Shown here in pieces: positions 26,276 through 35,874 of a DNA stretch of 64,000 nucleotides. The number at the start of each line of letters is the position of its first letter. Position 1 is the first letter of the stretch. The notes below the pieces were generated by a model. It was not told where the DNA came from. It did not search any database and saw nothing but the letters and a program-made list of their open reading frames with translations. The DNA comes from Phycisphaerales bacterium. GTDB taxonomy: Bacteria > Planctomycetota > Phycisphaerae > Phycisphaerales > UBA1924. The position numbers and the translations under genes were made by a program. Location of the stretch: contig JADJMV010000016.1 in assembly GCA_016709445.1 (NCBI GenBank), forward strand, positions 1 to 64,000, in the 5' to 3' direction.

Positions 26276-28006
26276 ATGGGACACCGACCGAGCAGTCGTT
26301 TCATTCACGGGGTTGTGCTCGCGGGCGCGGGGCTCCTGGCTTCCCGAGTCGCCGTCGCCCAGAGCGGCGAGGGAGTCGGCGCGGGCGTGCGCATGGACGA
26401 GCCGCGGGTGGCGCATCTCGAACGCGTCAAAGTCCTGCTCCGTGGCGATGTCCGCGCGATCTGGATCGGCGATAGCTGGTGCCACCTCGGACGGGTGGAC
26501 CGCGTGCCGTTCGGCGCCATCTCCATCTGGCCGGGCCTGCACGTGACGGCGGTCTCCGCGGGGTTCAAGGGCGGCGGCGGGATGTGCCAGGCCGAGAACT
26601 ACACATCGGGCGATGGGCAGATGACCGACGTCAACGATTTCAACGAGTGGACCGTCGAGTCGGACCAGAACGGGCCGGCGCACTTTGCGCTCCCGCTCGA
26701 CGACCTCACTGTGTTGCAGGGTCTGCCGGGGCTCATCATCCCCCAGTCCGGGGCGGCCGCCCACAGGCTGTGCCGCCTGCGCCTCAACAATGTGAAGTGG
26801 GCGCTCACCAACCACGGGCTGTTTGCGGGGGCGGATGATCTGGTCATGGCGCGGCCGTGGTTCTACAGCCCCGCGTCGCCGGCCAGCCAGGTGGCGAGGA
26901 TTCGCTTCTCGGGCGGAACTGGGCAGAGTGTCGACTTCTCCCCCCGCACCGACGCGCGGGGCAAATGGGCGGAGGGCTACAACGCCGATGCGGGCACGCC
27001 ACGGGTCCCCACGCCCTCGCAGATGAACGCGGTCTGTTTCGACGTGCCCATCGACGCCGCGGTGGATCTCGGTCCACAGCTGATTGTGAGCGAGGATTCG
27101 GCGTGGCCCATCGCCGGCACCAACAATTGGTGGTGCTTCGGCGGCGCGACATTCTACAAGGTCGATGCCCAGGGCCGCCGCGTGCCGGGCTACTACCACA
27201 GCGGCCTCTCGCAGGACGCCTGGTCGATCACCGGGATGGGTGAAGACACCCCGAGCGATGGTTCCAAGCACTTCACCGATGCGCAGCTCCGCAACTGGCT
27301 GGACGCCACCACGCTCGACCGCTCGCAGACGCCGGTGATCGTGCTGCACATCGCGACCGAGTACTGGAAGTTCGAAGACCTCCGCCCCAAGATCATGCGG
27401 ATCATCGACCGGTTCCGCCTGGCGTACGAGCAGATCGGCGGCGAGGCGCCGCGCTTCCTGCTCGTCGGCTCCTACATGCACCACATCCCCACCAAGACCA
27501 TCGAGCAGAGCCGCGAGGGCATCCTGACCACCAACGCGGTTTACGCCTCCATCGCCGACTCGGAGCCGGACTGCGCGTTCTTCTCGCTCTACCACACGAC
27601 CGACGGCGTCTTCCTGGGCTCCGACGAGCACGGCGGCCCGGGCACCCAGCAGGCAGCCCGCGACTGGCTCAACGCCAACGGCTGGTCGACGATCTCCTTC
27701 GGCGGCAACACGTACAACCTCTCCAGCGCGGAAAACGGCGGCCTCGACGGGATCATCGTGACCGATGGTCTCCATATCCGTTCGATGCCGGGCGCGGCGT
27801 TCTACGCCAAGATGCTCGGCGACGCCATCGCCGCCTCCGGCTGCCCCGCCGACTTCAATGCCGACGATACCCTGGACTCCCGCGACGTGGCCGCCTTCCT
27901 CAACGCGTGGTCCGACGCCGACGCCTCCGCCGACATGAACGCCGACGGGCGGATCGATACCCTCGACGTCCTGACGTTCCTGAACCTTTGGGCGAAGGGG
28001 TGCTGA
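26276..28006 (+). CDS. Secreted SGNH-like protein with GC-type dockerin, second copy of a tandem pair
   Basis: A 576-residue paralogue of the preceding gene: GDVRAIWIGDSWCHLGRVDR (block I), VDFSPRTDARGKW, SEDSAWPIAGTNNWWCFGGATFYK, FSLYHTTDGVFLGSDEHGGPGTQQAARDWLNANGWSTISFGGNTYNLSSAENGGLDGIIVTDGLHIRSMPG, and a C-terminal dockerin ending WAKGC. Paired conserved regions run almost the full length of both proteins, so the two arose by duplication and have drifted apart. Signal peptide: a basic start then HGVVLAGAGLLASRVAVAQ. It follows a 250-base gap after the first copy that holds no recognisable gene. Its stop lies seven bases from the oppositely oriented DUF1501 gene. Substrate unknown; the pair may act on different acetylated glycans. 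Confidence 0.7.
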   Translation: MGHRPSSRFIHGVVLAGAGLLASRVAVAQSGEGVGAGVRMDEPRVAHLERVKVLLRGDVRAIWIGDSWCHLGRVDRVPFGAISIWPGLHVTAVSAGFKGGGGMCQAENYTSGDGQMTDVNDFNEWTVESDQNGPAHFALPLDDLTVLQGLPGLIIPQSGAAAHRLCRLRLNNVKWALTNHGLFAGADDLVMARPWFYSPASPASQVARIRFSGGTGQSVDFSPRTDARGKWAEGYNADAGTPRVPTPSQMNAVCFDVPIDAAVDLGPQLIVSEDSAWPIAGTNNWWCFGGATFYKVDAQGRRVPGYYHSGLSQDAWSITGMGEDTPSDGSKHFTDAQLRNWLDATTLDRSQTPVIVLHIATEYWKFEDLRPKIMRIIDRFRLAYEQIGGEAPRFLLVGSYMHHIPTKTIEQSREGILTTNAVYASIADSEPDCAFFSLYHTTDGVFLGSDEHGGPGTQQAARDWLNANGWSTISFGGNTYNLSSAENGGLDGIIVTDGLHIRSMPGAAFYAKMLGDAIAASGCPADFNADDTLDSRDVAAFLNAWSDADASADMNADGRIDTLDVLTFLNLWAKGC

Positions 28007-28012
28007 GGCCGC

Positions 28013-29473
28013 TCAGGCCATGAGTTCGGGGACGAGCCTGCCGTGGACGTCCGTCAGCCGGAAGTCCCGTCCCTGGAACCGGTAGGTCAGGCGCTCGTGG
28101 TCCATGCCGAGCAGGCGCAGGATCGTGGCCTGCAGGTCGTGGACGTGCACATCGCCCGAGACGATGCGCGAGCCCAGCTCGTTGGTTTCGCCGTGCACAT
28201 ACCCCGGCCGGGCCCCGCCCCCGGCCATGAACATGCTGAAGCAGTGCGGGTGATGGTCGCGGCCGAGGAAGGTCGAGCCGTTGCGCTCCTCGTTCATGCA
28301 GGTGCGCCCGAACTCCCCCGACCAGACGACGAGGGTCTCGTCGAGCAGCCCCCGCCGCTTCAGATCGGTGATGAGCGCGGCGATGGGCCGGTCGGTCTCG
28401 CCGCACTTCTTGGGAAGCTGCGTGATGATGTCGTCGTAGGGCCCGGTGCCGTGGGTGTCCCAACCCCAGTCGAAGAGCTGGACGAACCGCACGCCCCGCT
28501 CGACGAGCCGCCGGGCGAGCAGGCAGTTGTTGGCAAACCGCGTCTCGCCGGGCGCGGCGCCGTAGGCCTCGATGGTCTCGGGGCTCTCGCGGGAGATATC
28601 CATGACGTCGGGCACCGAGACCTGCATCCGGAAGGCCAGCTCGTATTGGCTGATCCGTGTGGCGGTCTCCGGGGCGCCGCTGCGCTCGGCCTCGAGCTCG
28701 TTGAGGCGGCGGAGGGCGTCGAGCGAACCGCGCCGGCTCTCGCGGTCCATCCCGTCGGGGTCGGTCACGTAGAGCACCGGGTCGCCGCTCGTGCGGCACT
28801 GCACGCCCTGGAACACCGTCGGCAGGAACCCCGAGCCCCACACGCTCTTGCCCGCGCTGGGCGTCTTGTTTCCGGAGACCAGCACGACGAAACCGGGCAG
28901 GTCGCTCGCCTCGGTCCCCAGCCCGTACGTCACCCAGGAACCGAAGCTCGGCCGGCCCAGGAGCGGTGAGCCGGTGTAGAGGAACAACTGCGCCGGCGCG
29001 TGGTTGAACTGGTCCGTCCGCATGGAGCGGACGATCGTCAGATCGTCGGCGATCGATGCGAGGTTGGGCATCAGCTCGCTGATCCACGCCCCGCTCTGGC
29101 CGTGCCGGGCAAACTTGTACGGCGAGCCGAGCACCTTGGGGTGGCCCTTGATGAAGGCGAACCGCTCACCGGCGAGCAGCTCATCCGGGCAGGGCTGCCC
29201 GTTGAGCTTGTTGAGCAGCGGCTTGTAGTCGAACAGGTCCTGCTGCGGCGGGCTGCCCGCCATGTGCAGCCAGATCACCCGCTTGGCCCTCGCCGGGAAG
29301 TGCGGCGGCCTCGGGGCAAACGGATCGACCCTGCCCGGCGGCGACGCCGACGCCGCGCCACCCATCAGCGACGCCAGCGCGATCGCCCCCACGCCGATCC
29401 GGCACTGCCCGAGGAAATGACGCCGCGTGATCGAACGGAAGTGATCGAGATAGGGGGCGGGGTACGGCTGCAT
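28013..29473 (-). CDS. DUF1501 family secreted protein (second module)
   Basis: A 486-residue protein, last gene of the five-gene operon 39485-28013. A twin-arginine-type signal (SITRRHFLGQCRIGVGAIALASLMGG) suggests folded export by Tat. The family is an alkaline-phosphatase-like fold found in Planctomycetes and other environmental bacteria. Family blocks: AKRVIWLHMAGSPPQQDLFDYKP, GSWVTYGLGTEASDLPGFVVLV, FANNCLLARRLVERGVRFVQLFDWGWDTHG, LVVWSGEFGRT, GRDHHPHCFSMFMAGGGARPGYVHGETNELG and the tail HDLQATILRLLGMDHERLTYRFQGRDFRLTD. Its biochemical role is unproven. It starts two bases after the PSD1 stop, a pairing conserved across Planctomycetes and taken to mean joint function on extracellular polymer or sulfated-compound use. 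Confidence 0.9.
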   Translation of the reverse strand: MQPYPAPYLDHFRSITRRHFLGQCRIGVGAIALASLMGGAASASPPGRVDPFAPRPPHFPARAKRVIWLHMAGSPPQQDLFDYKPLLNKLNGQPCPDELLAGERFAFIKGHPKVLGSPYKFARHGQSGAWISELMPNLASIADDLTIVRSMRTDQFNHAPAQLFLYTGSPLLGRPSFGSWVTYGLGTEASDLPGFVVLVSGNKTPSAGKSVWGSGFLPTVFQGVQCRTSGDPVLYVTDPDGMDRESRRGSLDALRRLNELEAERSGAPETATRISQYELAFRMQVSVPDVMDISRESPETIEAYGAAPGETRFANNCLLARRLVERGVRFVQLFDWGWDTHGTGPYDDIITQLPKKCGETDRPIAALITDLKRRGLLDETLVVWSGEFGRTCMNEERNGSTFLGRDHHPHCFSMFMAGGGARPGYVHGETNELGSRIVSGDVHVHDLQATILRLLGMDHERLTYRFQGRDFRLTDVHGRLVPELMA

Positions 29474-29475
29474 CG

Positions 29476-32400
29476 CTACTTTCGGGTGAGGAACTCGTCC
29501 ATGTTCAGCATCACGTTCGCGGCCACGGTCCACGCGGCTGCCTCCGCCGGGTCAACACCGTCGGGGAGGGGGCCGAGCGGCTCGGTCGCCAGCCTGGTGG
29601 CGTCCGGCGCCCGGTCCTTGAAATGCTCGTACTGGTCTGCGACCAGCTCGAGGATCACATCGACCTCCTCGCGCCGGGGCTCGCGGGCCAGGCAGAGGCG
29701 CAGGCCGCGCCGGGCGCGCTCGCTGGCGATCGGGCCGCCCTCGGCCATCATGCGGCGCGCCAGCGCCTGGGCCGCCTCGACATACACCGGGTCGTTGAGC
29801 GTCACAAAGGCCTGGAGGGGGGTGTTGGTCCGCACCCGGCGCGGCGTACACACCTCGCGGCTGGGCGCATCGAAGGTGGTCATCGAGGGGTAGGGGCTTG
29901 TGCGTCGCCAGTAGGTATACAGACCCCGTCGGTGGGCGTCCTCCCCCTTGCTCGGCATCCAGCTCTCCCCGCTGTAGACCACCTGCCAGATCCCCTCGGG
30001 CTGCGGCGGGTAGACGGGCGGGCCGTACATCTTCGGGCTGAGCAAGCCGCTCACCGCGAGCGCCTGATCGCGCACCAATTCGGCCTCGACACGGAATCGC
30101 GGGCCGCGCCCCAGCAGCGTGTTGAAGAGGTCGGCATCGAGCTGTCCGGGCGAGGCATCGGAGTCCTGGCGGTAGGTGGCGCTGGTGACGATGGTGCGGC
30201 AGAGCTGCTTCATGCTCCAGCCGTTCTCCATGAACCGCAGCGCGAGCCAGTCCAAGAGTTCTGGGTGGGTCGGGGGCGTGCCCTGCGCACCGAAATCCTC
30301 GAGAGTCTCCACGAGCCCCCGCCCGAAGAACTGCTCCCAGTGCCGGTTCACGAACACGCGCGCCGTCAGGGGATTGTCCCGCGCGACGATCCACTCGGCC
30401 AGACCCAGCCGGTTCAGCGGCGCTCCGGCGGGGAAGGCGTTCAGCGCCTCCGGCACGCCCGGTGTCACCTCCTCCGCCGGCGAGAGGAAGCTCCCCTTCT
30501 CGAGCCGATGCGTGGTGCGCCGCATGTCGGTCGACAGCTCGGCCATCACCGGCACGCTCACCATGGCGCGGACCACCGCGCCCCGCTCGCTCCCGAGGGC
30601 CGCGAGCGACTCCTCGAGCGGACGCAATCGCTCCCGGGCCGGTGCGTGGAAGTACCGCACGTAGTGCCGGCGAAGGGCCGCGCTCTGCTCGTCCGAGGGG
30701 TGCTCGGCCAGGAGCGCCGCACGCACAGCCTCGGGCAGCCCCGCGCCGCCCCGGCCCCGGAGCAGGCGCTCCCAGTCGGCCATATCAACACGCCACCGCT
30801 CGTCGGGCGGCTGGCGTGTCGAGAGGCCCACACCGTCCCAGCGGACCGTGCCGCCGAACTGGCTGAGGGCGAGCCCGTCGATCTCGTCGCCCACCATGAG
30901 GCCGATGCTCTCGGGCGCGACCTCCAGCCGCACCCACTGCCCCGGCGCCGGGAGCGGCCCCAGCGCGAGGCGCTCGGGCGTGCCCTCGGCGCCGAAGTTC
31001 AATAGATTCTCGCCCCAGTAGGCCCGGTGCGCCCAGCCGGCCCGGACGGTGTGGATCTGCAGCATGATCTCGCGCGAAACATCGGCCGACTCCAGCCACA
31101 CGCTGGCGACGATCGCGTCCCCCTCATGCACGGCGAGGGGGATCGGCGCGTCCTGGACGAAGCGCTGCGAGAAGCCGGCGCTGGAGCCCACAAGGCTCCG
31201 CGTGCCCGTCGCGGCCGGATGCTCATCGTTCCACACCCAACGCCAGCCGAGGCCCCCCTCGTCGATACGGGGTGCTCCCGCGGGCGTGTCATCATCGATC
31301 CAGTAGAAGTCGGCCCGCGGGCCGGCCGTTCCCCCCCCGGTCTCCGCGGCCGGCGTCGATTGCGTGTCGTCGAGCGCAACCACCGCCGTCGCCACGACCT
31401 CGTCGATCTGCCGCCCCAGGCCCGCGGTCTCCGCGTCGATCGCCGCCAGGCGAGCGGTCTGCTCGAGCGAGCCGAAGGCGTGGGTGGGCGCATCATCCTC
31501 CCGGTCGGCATCCTGCGACTGGTCGAAGAACGCGAACATCTTGTAGTACTCGGTCTGCGTCAGCGGGTCGTACTTGTGCGTGTGGCACTCGGCGCAGTTC
31601 ATCGTCAGACCGGTCCAAACGCTCATCGTCGTGCTGACCCGGTCCTTGACCGCGGCGACGCGGAACTCCTCGTTGTCGGTGCCGCCCTCGTCGTTGGTCA
31701 TCGTGTTGCGGTGGAAGGCGGTCGCGAGCAGCTCGTCGTCCGTCGGGTTGGGCACGAGGTCGCCGGCGAGTTGGTCGATGGTGAACCGGTCGAAGGGCAT
31801 GTCCGCGTTCAACGCCCGGATGACCCAGTCGCGGTACGGCCACATCGTGCGGCCCGCATCCTTCTCGTAGCCCTTGGTGTCGGCGTAGCGGGCCAGGTCG
31901 AGCCACACGCGCGCCCACCGCTCGCCATAGTGCTCCGAGGCGAGCAGGCGGTCGACCACGCGCTCATAGGCGCCGGGCGCGGTGTCGGCGAGAAAGGCGT
32001 CGACCTCCTCCGGCGTCGGCGGCAGGCCGATCAGGTCGAGCGAGACCCGCCGGATCAGCGTGGCCCGGTCCGCCTCGGGCGAATGCTCCAGCCCCTCCGA
32101 GTCGAGCCTCGCCAGCACAAACCGATCGATCTCGTTGCGGCACCACGCGGGATCCGAGACCTCCGGCAACGGGTGACGCAGCACCGGTTCGAACGACCAG
32201 TGGTTCTTCCACTTGGCCCCCGAATCGATCCACGCCCCGATCGTCGCGATCTGCTCCGGCGTCAGGAACCTGCCCGAGTCCGGCGGGGGCATGCGGTCCT
32301 CGGGGTCGTCGGTCGTGATCCGACGCCAGAGCTCGCTCGCCCCACGGTCGCCGGGCGCGATCGGGGCCTTGCCAGACTCCGCCGCCGAAACCAGGCCCGC

Positions 32401-32607
32401 GGCCGTGTCCAGACGCAACTCGGCCTTGCGCGCGCTGGGGTCCGGACCGTGGCACTTGAAGCAGGTGTTGGACAGGATCGGACGAACATCGCGGGCAAGA
32501 TCTCCCGATGAGCCCGCGGCCGCCGCCTCGGGACGCGGGCCCCGCGCGCCCACCGCCACGCCCGTGAGCAGCACACCCGCGCCGATCCCTATCCCAAACC
32601 TTCGCAT
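29476..32607 (-). CDS. PSD1 protein: planctomycete cytochrome c, DUF1549 and DUF1553 (second module)
   Basis: A 1043-residue secreted protein. ATG 32607 is preferred because GGAG lies nine bases upstream and a signal peptide follows (MRRFGIGIGAGVLLTGVAVGA); ATG 32622 is an alternative. Domains in order: PSCyt1 cytochrome (DVRPILSNTCFKCHGPDPSARKAELRLD), PSCyt2/DUF1549 (WCRNEIDRFVLARLDSEGL...RRVSLDLIGLPPTPEEVDAFL, LDLARYADTKGYEKD, FTIDQLAGDLVPNPT, LTMNCAECHTHKYDPLTQTEYY with a second CxxCH), a concanavalin-like insert (about residues 430-600), and PSD1/DUF1553 (GLAEWIVARDNPLTARVFVNRHWEQFFGRGLVETLEDFGAQG). Known: these proteins are planctomycete-specific and pair with DUF1501. Inferred: periplasmic redox-linked complex. 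Fourth gene of the operon. Confidence 0.92.
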   Translation of the reverse strand: MRRFGIGIGAGVLLTGVAVGARGPRPEAAAAGSSGDLARDVRPILSNTCFKCHGPDPSARKAELRLDTAAGLVSAAESGKAPIAPGDRGASELWRRITTDDPEDRMPPPDSGRFLTPEQIATIGAWIDSGAKWKNHWSFEPVLRHPLPEVSDPAWCRNEIDRFVLARLDSEGLEHSPEADRATLIRRVSLDLIGLPPTPEEVDAFLADTAPGAYERVVDRLLASEHYGERWARVWLDLARYADTKGYEKDAGRTMWPYRDWVIRALNADMPFDRFTIDQLAGDLVPNPTDDELLATAFHRNTMTNDEGGTDNEEFRVAAVKDRVSTTMSVWTGLTMNCAECHTHKYDPLTQTEYYKMFAFFDQSQDADREDDAPTHAFGSLEQTARLAAIDAETAGLGRQIDEVVATAVVALDDTQSTPAAETGGGTAGPRADFYWIDDDTPAGAPRIDEGGLGWRWVWNDEHPAATGTRSLVGSSAGFSQRFVQDAPIPLAVHEGDAIVASVWLESADVSREIMLQIHTVRAGWAHRAYWGENLLNFGAEGTPERLALGPLPAPGQWVRLEVAPESIGLMVGDEIDGLALSQFGGTVRWDGVGLSTRQPPDERWRVDMADWERLLRGRGGAGLPEAVRAALLAEHPSDEQSAALRRHYVRYFHAPARERLRPLEESLAALGSERGAVVRAMVSVPVMAELSTDMRRTTHRLEKGSFLSPAEEVTPGVPEALNAFPAGAPLNRLGLAEWIVARDNPLTARVFVNRHWEQFFGRGLVETLEDFGAQGTPPTHPELLDWLALRFMENGWSMKQLCRTIVTSATYRQDSDASPGQLDADLFNTLLGRGPRFRVEAELVRDQALAVSGLLSPKMYGPPVYPPQPEGIWQVVYSGESWMPSKGEDAHRRGLYTYWRRTSPYPSMTTFDAPSREVCTPRRVRTNTPLQAFVTLNDPVYVEAAQALARRMMAEGGPIASERARRGLRLCLAREPRREEVDVILELVADQYEHFKDRAPDATRLATEPLGPLPDGVDPAEAAAWTVAANVMLNMDEFLTRK

Positions 32608-32641
32608 CACTCCCGGCTCCATGACCGCAGCTTCAGCGGCC

Positions 32642-34387
32642 CTAGTGCTTGCTGCACTTCTCGCAGATCTTGCCGGCCGCCCGGGCGGCGACGCAGCAGG
32701 GATGATCGCACTCATGGCCCGCGGCCAGGGCTTCCTTGCAGCAGTCCGGGAGCAGGGCGATATCGATCTTGACCTCGGCGCCCCCGCCGCCGCTGACCTC
32801 GGGCGCCGGCTCGGGCGCGGGCGGGTTCGCGGGCTCCGCAGCGGCCGAGGCCGGTGCTTCAAAGCTCGCCGGAGGCGGCGCGATACCGGTATCGACGGTC
32901 ATACCGGGCTTGAGGGCGGCGAGGAGCATGGCGGCCTGGGGCGAGACGCCCGTCTTCCAGACGAAGAGCTTCTCCAGCTTGGGCAGGCGGGCCGCGGCCA
33001 CCAGTCCCTGGTCGGTCACCTTGGTTGAATAGAGGTTCAGATACTCCAGATCCTGCAGCCTCTCGATCGCGACCAGCCCCGCATCGGTCAGGGCGGTGCG
33101 GTCGAGGTGGAGCCGCCGCAGTCGCGTGAACCGAGCGAGTGCTGCCACGCCCTTGTCCGTGATCGCGGTGCCACCGAGATTCAGCGAGACCAGGGTCGGC
33201 TCCAGCCCGTCCAGCAGGGCCAGGTCGTCGTCAGTCACCTGGGCCCCGAGCAGGTCAAACCGCACCTCGGCCCAGGGAGCGCTGGCGGAGACGGGCATCG
33301 CGACCACACCCCGCTCGCGGAGCTTGGCGAATGCGCTCTCCTGCCGCGCCTTCGCCGCGTCGTCGAAGACGAACGCCGGCTCAGGCGGGGCCTGCTCCGC
33401 TCCCTTCGTCGCTTCGGCATCGGCCAGGGTCGGGGCGATGATCGGCACATCCGACCAGACCGCCCCCTCGTCGATCCAGGTCGCGATCATCGCGACCTGA
33501 TCGGCGGTCAGCGGGTCGCCCTTGCCCTCCGGGGGCATCGCGTCCTCATCGTCCGACGGCAGGGAGATGCGGAAGTGCAGATCGCTGTTGAACGAGTCGC
33601 CCGGGATGATCACCTGCTCATCGGCGGCCCGGTCATCAAACACGTACTGCCTCGCGTCAAGCCTTAGGTTGCCCTTCTTCTTGTCGGGTCCGTGGCACTT
33701 CACGCAGTGATCAGCGAAGATCGGGGCGATCTGGGTCGCGAAATCCACCGTCAGTGTCTTGCCCGCCGACTGCAGATCGGCGAGCTGCGTCGTGACATCG
33801 GGCGAAGTCGGCGCCGGCTCGGGGAAGAGCGCCTCGGTGATGTACCCCTCGCCATAGACGATCGACCCGCCCCAGTGCCCGGCCACACCGACCACACCCG
33901 CCGCCAGCACGAGCGCCACGCGGTAGACCGCCGTCATCCCCCGGGCCCTGCCCGTCGCGCCGATGATGGCCGCCACCAGGGCGATACCCGCCAACACCAC
34001 CGTCGAGATGCCCAGCCACCGGTGCACCTCGATCAGGCCGGCCACGCCACGCCCGTGGGGCTCGAGGTCGGCGTTGATCCAGCCGAACCATGCCGCCGCC
34101 CCCGCGCCCAGCGCTCCGACCAAAACGCACGCGATCCCCGCCGCGCTCGGGCGCGTGCGTTGACGACGCACGACAACCGCGAACACCTCGAACATCGCCG
34201 CCGCGACCAGCAGGGCAATCGGGAAGTGCACCACCACCGGGTGGAGCCGCCCCAGAAACTTGGGCAGGTTGGCGAGGAGGCTGCCCGAGGGCTCGGCGCT
34301 CGCCTCGGCGGCGAGGGCCGGGGCCCCCGCGAGCGCGAGGGTGACCAGGGAGAGAATCGTGCGCTTCATGCTGGGGTGCTCTCTCAT
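32642..34387 (-). CDS. Membrane cytochrome c with leucine-rich repeats and Cys-rich tail
   Basis: A 581-residue product whose ATG overlaps the stop of the preceding gene (ATGA); ATG 34369 is an alternative start. After a signal segment comes a DUF2231-like four-helix membrane block (LHPVVVHFPIALLVAAAMFEVF to about residue 180), then a planctomycete-type cytochrome (TQIAPIFADHCVKCHGPDKKKGNLRLDARQY) with the MPPEGKGDPLT segment, then four or five leucine-rich repeats (LVSLNLGGTAITDKGVAAL, LRRLHLDRTALTDAGLVAI, LEYLNLYSTKVTDQGL, LEKLFVWKTGVSPQ), a Pro-rich linker, and a tail with eight Cys, DCCKEALAAGHECDHPCC and ICEKCSKH, that could bind metal. It may anchor the PSD1 and DUF1501 proteins to the membrane and take up electrons. 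Confidence 0.85.
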   Translation of the reverse strand: MREHPSMKRTILSLVTLALAGAPALAAEASAEPSGSLLANLPKFLGRLHPVVVHFPIALLVAAAMFEVFAVVVRRQRTRPSAAGIACVLVGALGAGAAAWFGWINADLEPHGRGVAGLIEVHRWLGISTVVLAGIALVAAIIGATGRARGMTAVYRVALVLAAGVVGVAGHWGGSIVYGEGYITEALFPEPAPTSPDVTTQLADLQSAGKTLTVDFATQIAPIFADHCVKCHGPDKKKGNLRLDARQYVFDDRAADEQVIIPGDSFNSDLHFRISLPSDDEDAMPPEGKGDPLTADQVAMIATWIDEGAVWSDVPIIAPTLADAEATKGAEQAPPEPAFVFDDAAKARQESAFAKLRERGVVAMPVSASAPWAEVRFDLLGAQVTDDDLALLDGLEPTLVSLNLGGTAITDKGVAALARFTRLRRLHLDRTALTDAGLVAIERLQDLEYLNLYSTKVTDQGLVAAARLPKLEKLFVWKTGVSPQAAMLLAALKPGMTVDTGIAPPPASFEAPASAAAEPANPPAPEPAPEVSGGGGAEVKIDIALLPDCCKEALAAGHECDHPCCVAARAAGKICEKCSKH

Positions 34388-35874
34388 GCGAGGATGTCCT
34401 TGACGACGACGCCGTGCACGTCCGTGAGACGGAAGTCGCGGCCCTGGAACCGGTAGGTCAGGCGGGTGTGGTCGATCCCCATGCAGTGGAGGATCGTGGC
34501 GTTCATGTCGTGGATGTGGACGGGGTTCTCGACCACGTTATACGAGAAATCGTCGGTCGCGCCATAGGTCAGCCCCGGCTTCACACCCCCTCCCGCCATC
34601 CAGACGGTAAAGCAGCGTGGGTGGTGGTCGCGCCCGTAGTCGGTCTCGCTGAGGGTTCCCTGCGAGTAGATCGTGCGCCCGAACTCGCCGCCCCAGACGA
34701 TCAGGGTATCGTCCAGCAGGCCCCGCCGCTTCAGGTCGAGCACGAGCGCCGCCGAGGCCTGGTCGGTGTCGCCGCACTGGAGGCGGATGTCCCGGGGCAG
34801 GTCGCCGTGCTGGTCCCAGCCCCGGTGGTAGAGCTGGATGAACCGCACGCCGCGCTCGGCCAGACGCCGCGCCAACAGGCAGTTGGCCGCGTAGGTCCCC
34901 GGCTTTCGCGCGTCCTCGCCGTACAACTCGAAGGTGCTCTCCGGCTCGGTGGAAAGGTCGGTCAGGCCGGGCACCGAGGCCTGCATGCGGAACGCCAGTT
35001 CGCCCGCGGCGATCCGGGCGTTGACCTCGGGATCGCCCGTCCGCTCGAGCTGGCGGGTGTTGAGGGCGGCGAGGGCGTCGAGCATGCGGCGGCGGCTCGT
35101 CCGATCAACGCCGCCGGGGTCGGACAGATAGAGCACGGGGTCGCCCGAGCCGCGGAACTGCACCCCCTGGTGCTCGCTGGGCAGGAACCCTGTGCCCCAG
35201 AGCCGCGAGAAAAGAGCCTGGCTCGGGCGCTTGGAGCTGCCCTGGCTGATCAGCACAATGAACGCCGGCAGGTCGTGGTTCTCGGCGCCGAGCCCATAGC
35301 TCAGCCACGCGCCCATGCTGGGCCGCCCAGGAATCTGGGACCCGGTCTGGATGAAGGTCATCCCCGGATCGTGATTGATCGCGTCGGTGTGCAGCGTCTT
35401 GATGAAGCAGAGTTCGTCGGCGATCGACGCCACGTGCGGCATCAGGTCGCTGACCCACGCCCGGCTCTGCCCGTGCTGGGCAAACTTGAAGATCGAGGGG
35501 GCCACGGGGAAGCGGGCCTGGCCCGAGGTCATCGTCGTCAGACGCTGCCCCATCCGGATGCTCTCGGGCAGGTCGGTGTTGAAGTAGTCCCGCATCCCGG
35601 GCTTGTAGTCGAACAGATCCAGCTGCGAGGGCGCGCCGGACTGAAACAGATAGATCACCCGCTTGGCCCGCGGAGCAAAGTGCGGCCCGATCGGCGCGCC
35701 GGGTGCCCGCGGATCCGTCCCCGCAAACACCGCCCGGGGCCCCATCATCGAGGCGAGCGCCGCCACGCCGATGCCCGACGCGGCGCGCCCGAAAAACTGC
35801 CGCCGCGTCTGCAGCCGCAGGCTCTCCCACATCGGATCCCGGCATGCACACCCGCTACCGCTCAAGTCGATCAT
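34384..35874 (-). CDS. DUF1501 family secreted protein (first module)
   Basis: A 496-residue protein with a Tat signal (RLQTRRQFFGRAASGIGVAALASMMG). Family blocks match its partner at 28013 in the same order: AKRVIYLFQSGAPSQLDLFDYKP, RPSMGAWLSYGLGAENHDLPAFIVLI, YAANCLLARRLAERGVRFIQLYHRGWDQHG, LIVWGGEFGRT, GRDHHPRCFTVWMAGGGVKPGLTYGATDDF and HDMNATILHCMGIDHTRLTYRFQGRDFRLTDVHG. It overlaps the PSD1 gene before it and the cytochrome gene after it by ATGA, so translation is coupled along the operon. The two DUF1501 copies are clearly diverged, so this is an old duplication rather than a recent one. Confidence 0.9.
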   Translation of the reverse strand: MIDLSGSGCACRDPMWESLRLQTRRQFFGRAASGIGVAALASMMGPRAVFAGTDPRAPGAPIGPHFAPRAKRVIYLFQSGAPSQLDLFDYKPGMRDYFNTDLPESIRMGQRLTTMTSGQARFPVAPSIFKFAQHGQSRAWVSDLMPHVASIADELCFIKTLHTDAINHDPGMTFIQTGSQIPGRPSMGAWLSYGLGAENHDLPAFIVLISQGSSKRPSQALFSRLWGTGFLPSEHQGVQFRGSGDPVLYLSDPGGVDRTSRRRMLDALAALNTRQLERTGDPEVNARIAAGELAFRMQASVPGLTDLSTEPESTFELYGEDARKPGTYAANCLLARRLAERGVRFIQLYHRGWDQHGDLPRDIRLQCGDTDQASAALVLDLKRRGLLDDTLIVWGGEFGRTIYSQGTLSETDYGRDHHPRCFTVWMAGGGVKPGLTYGATDDFSYNVVENPVHIHDMNATILHCMGIDHTRLTYRFQGRDFRLTDVHGVVVKDILA

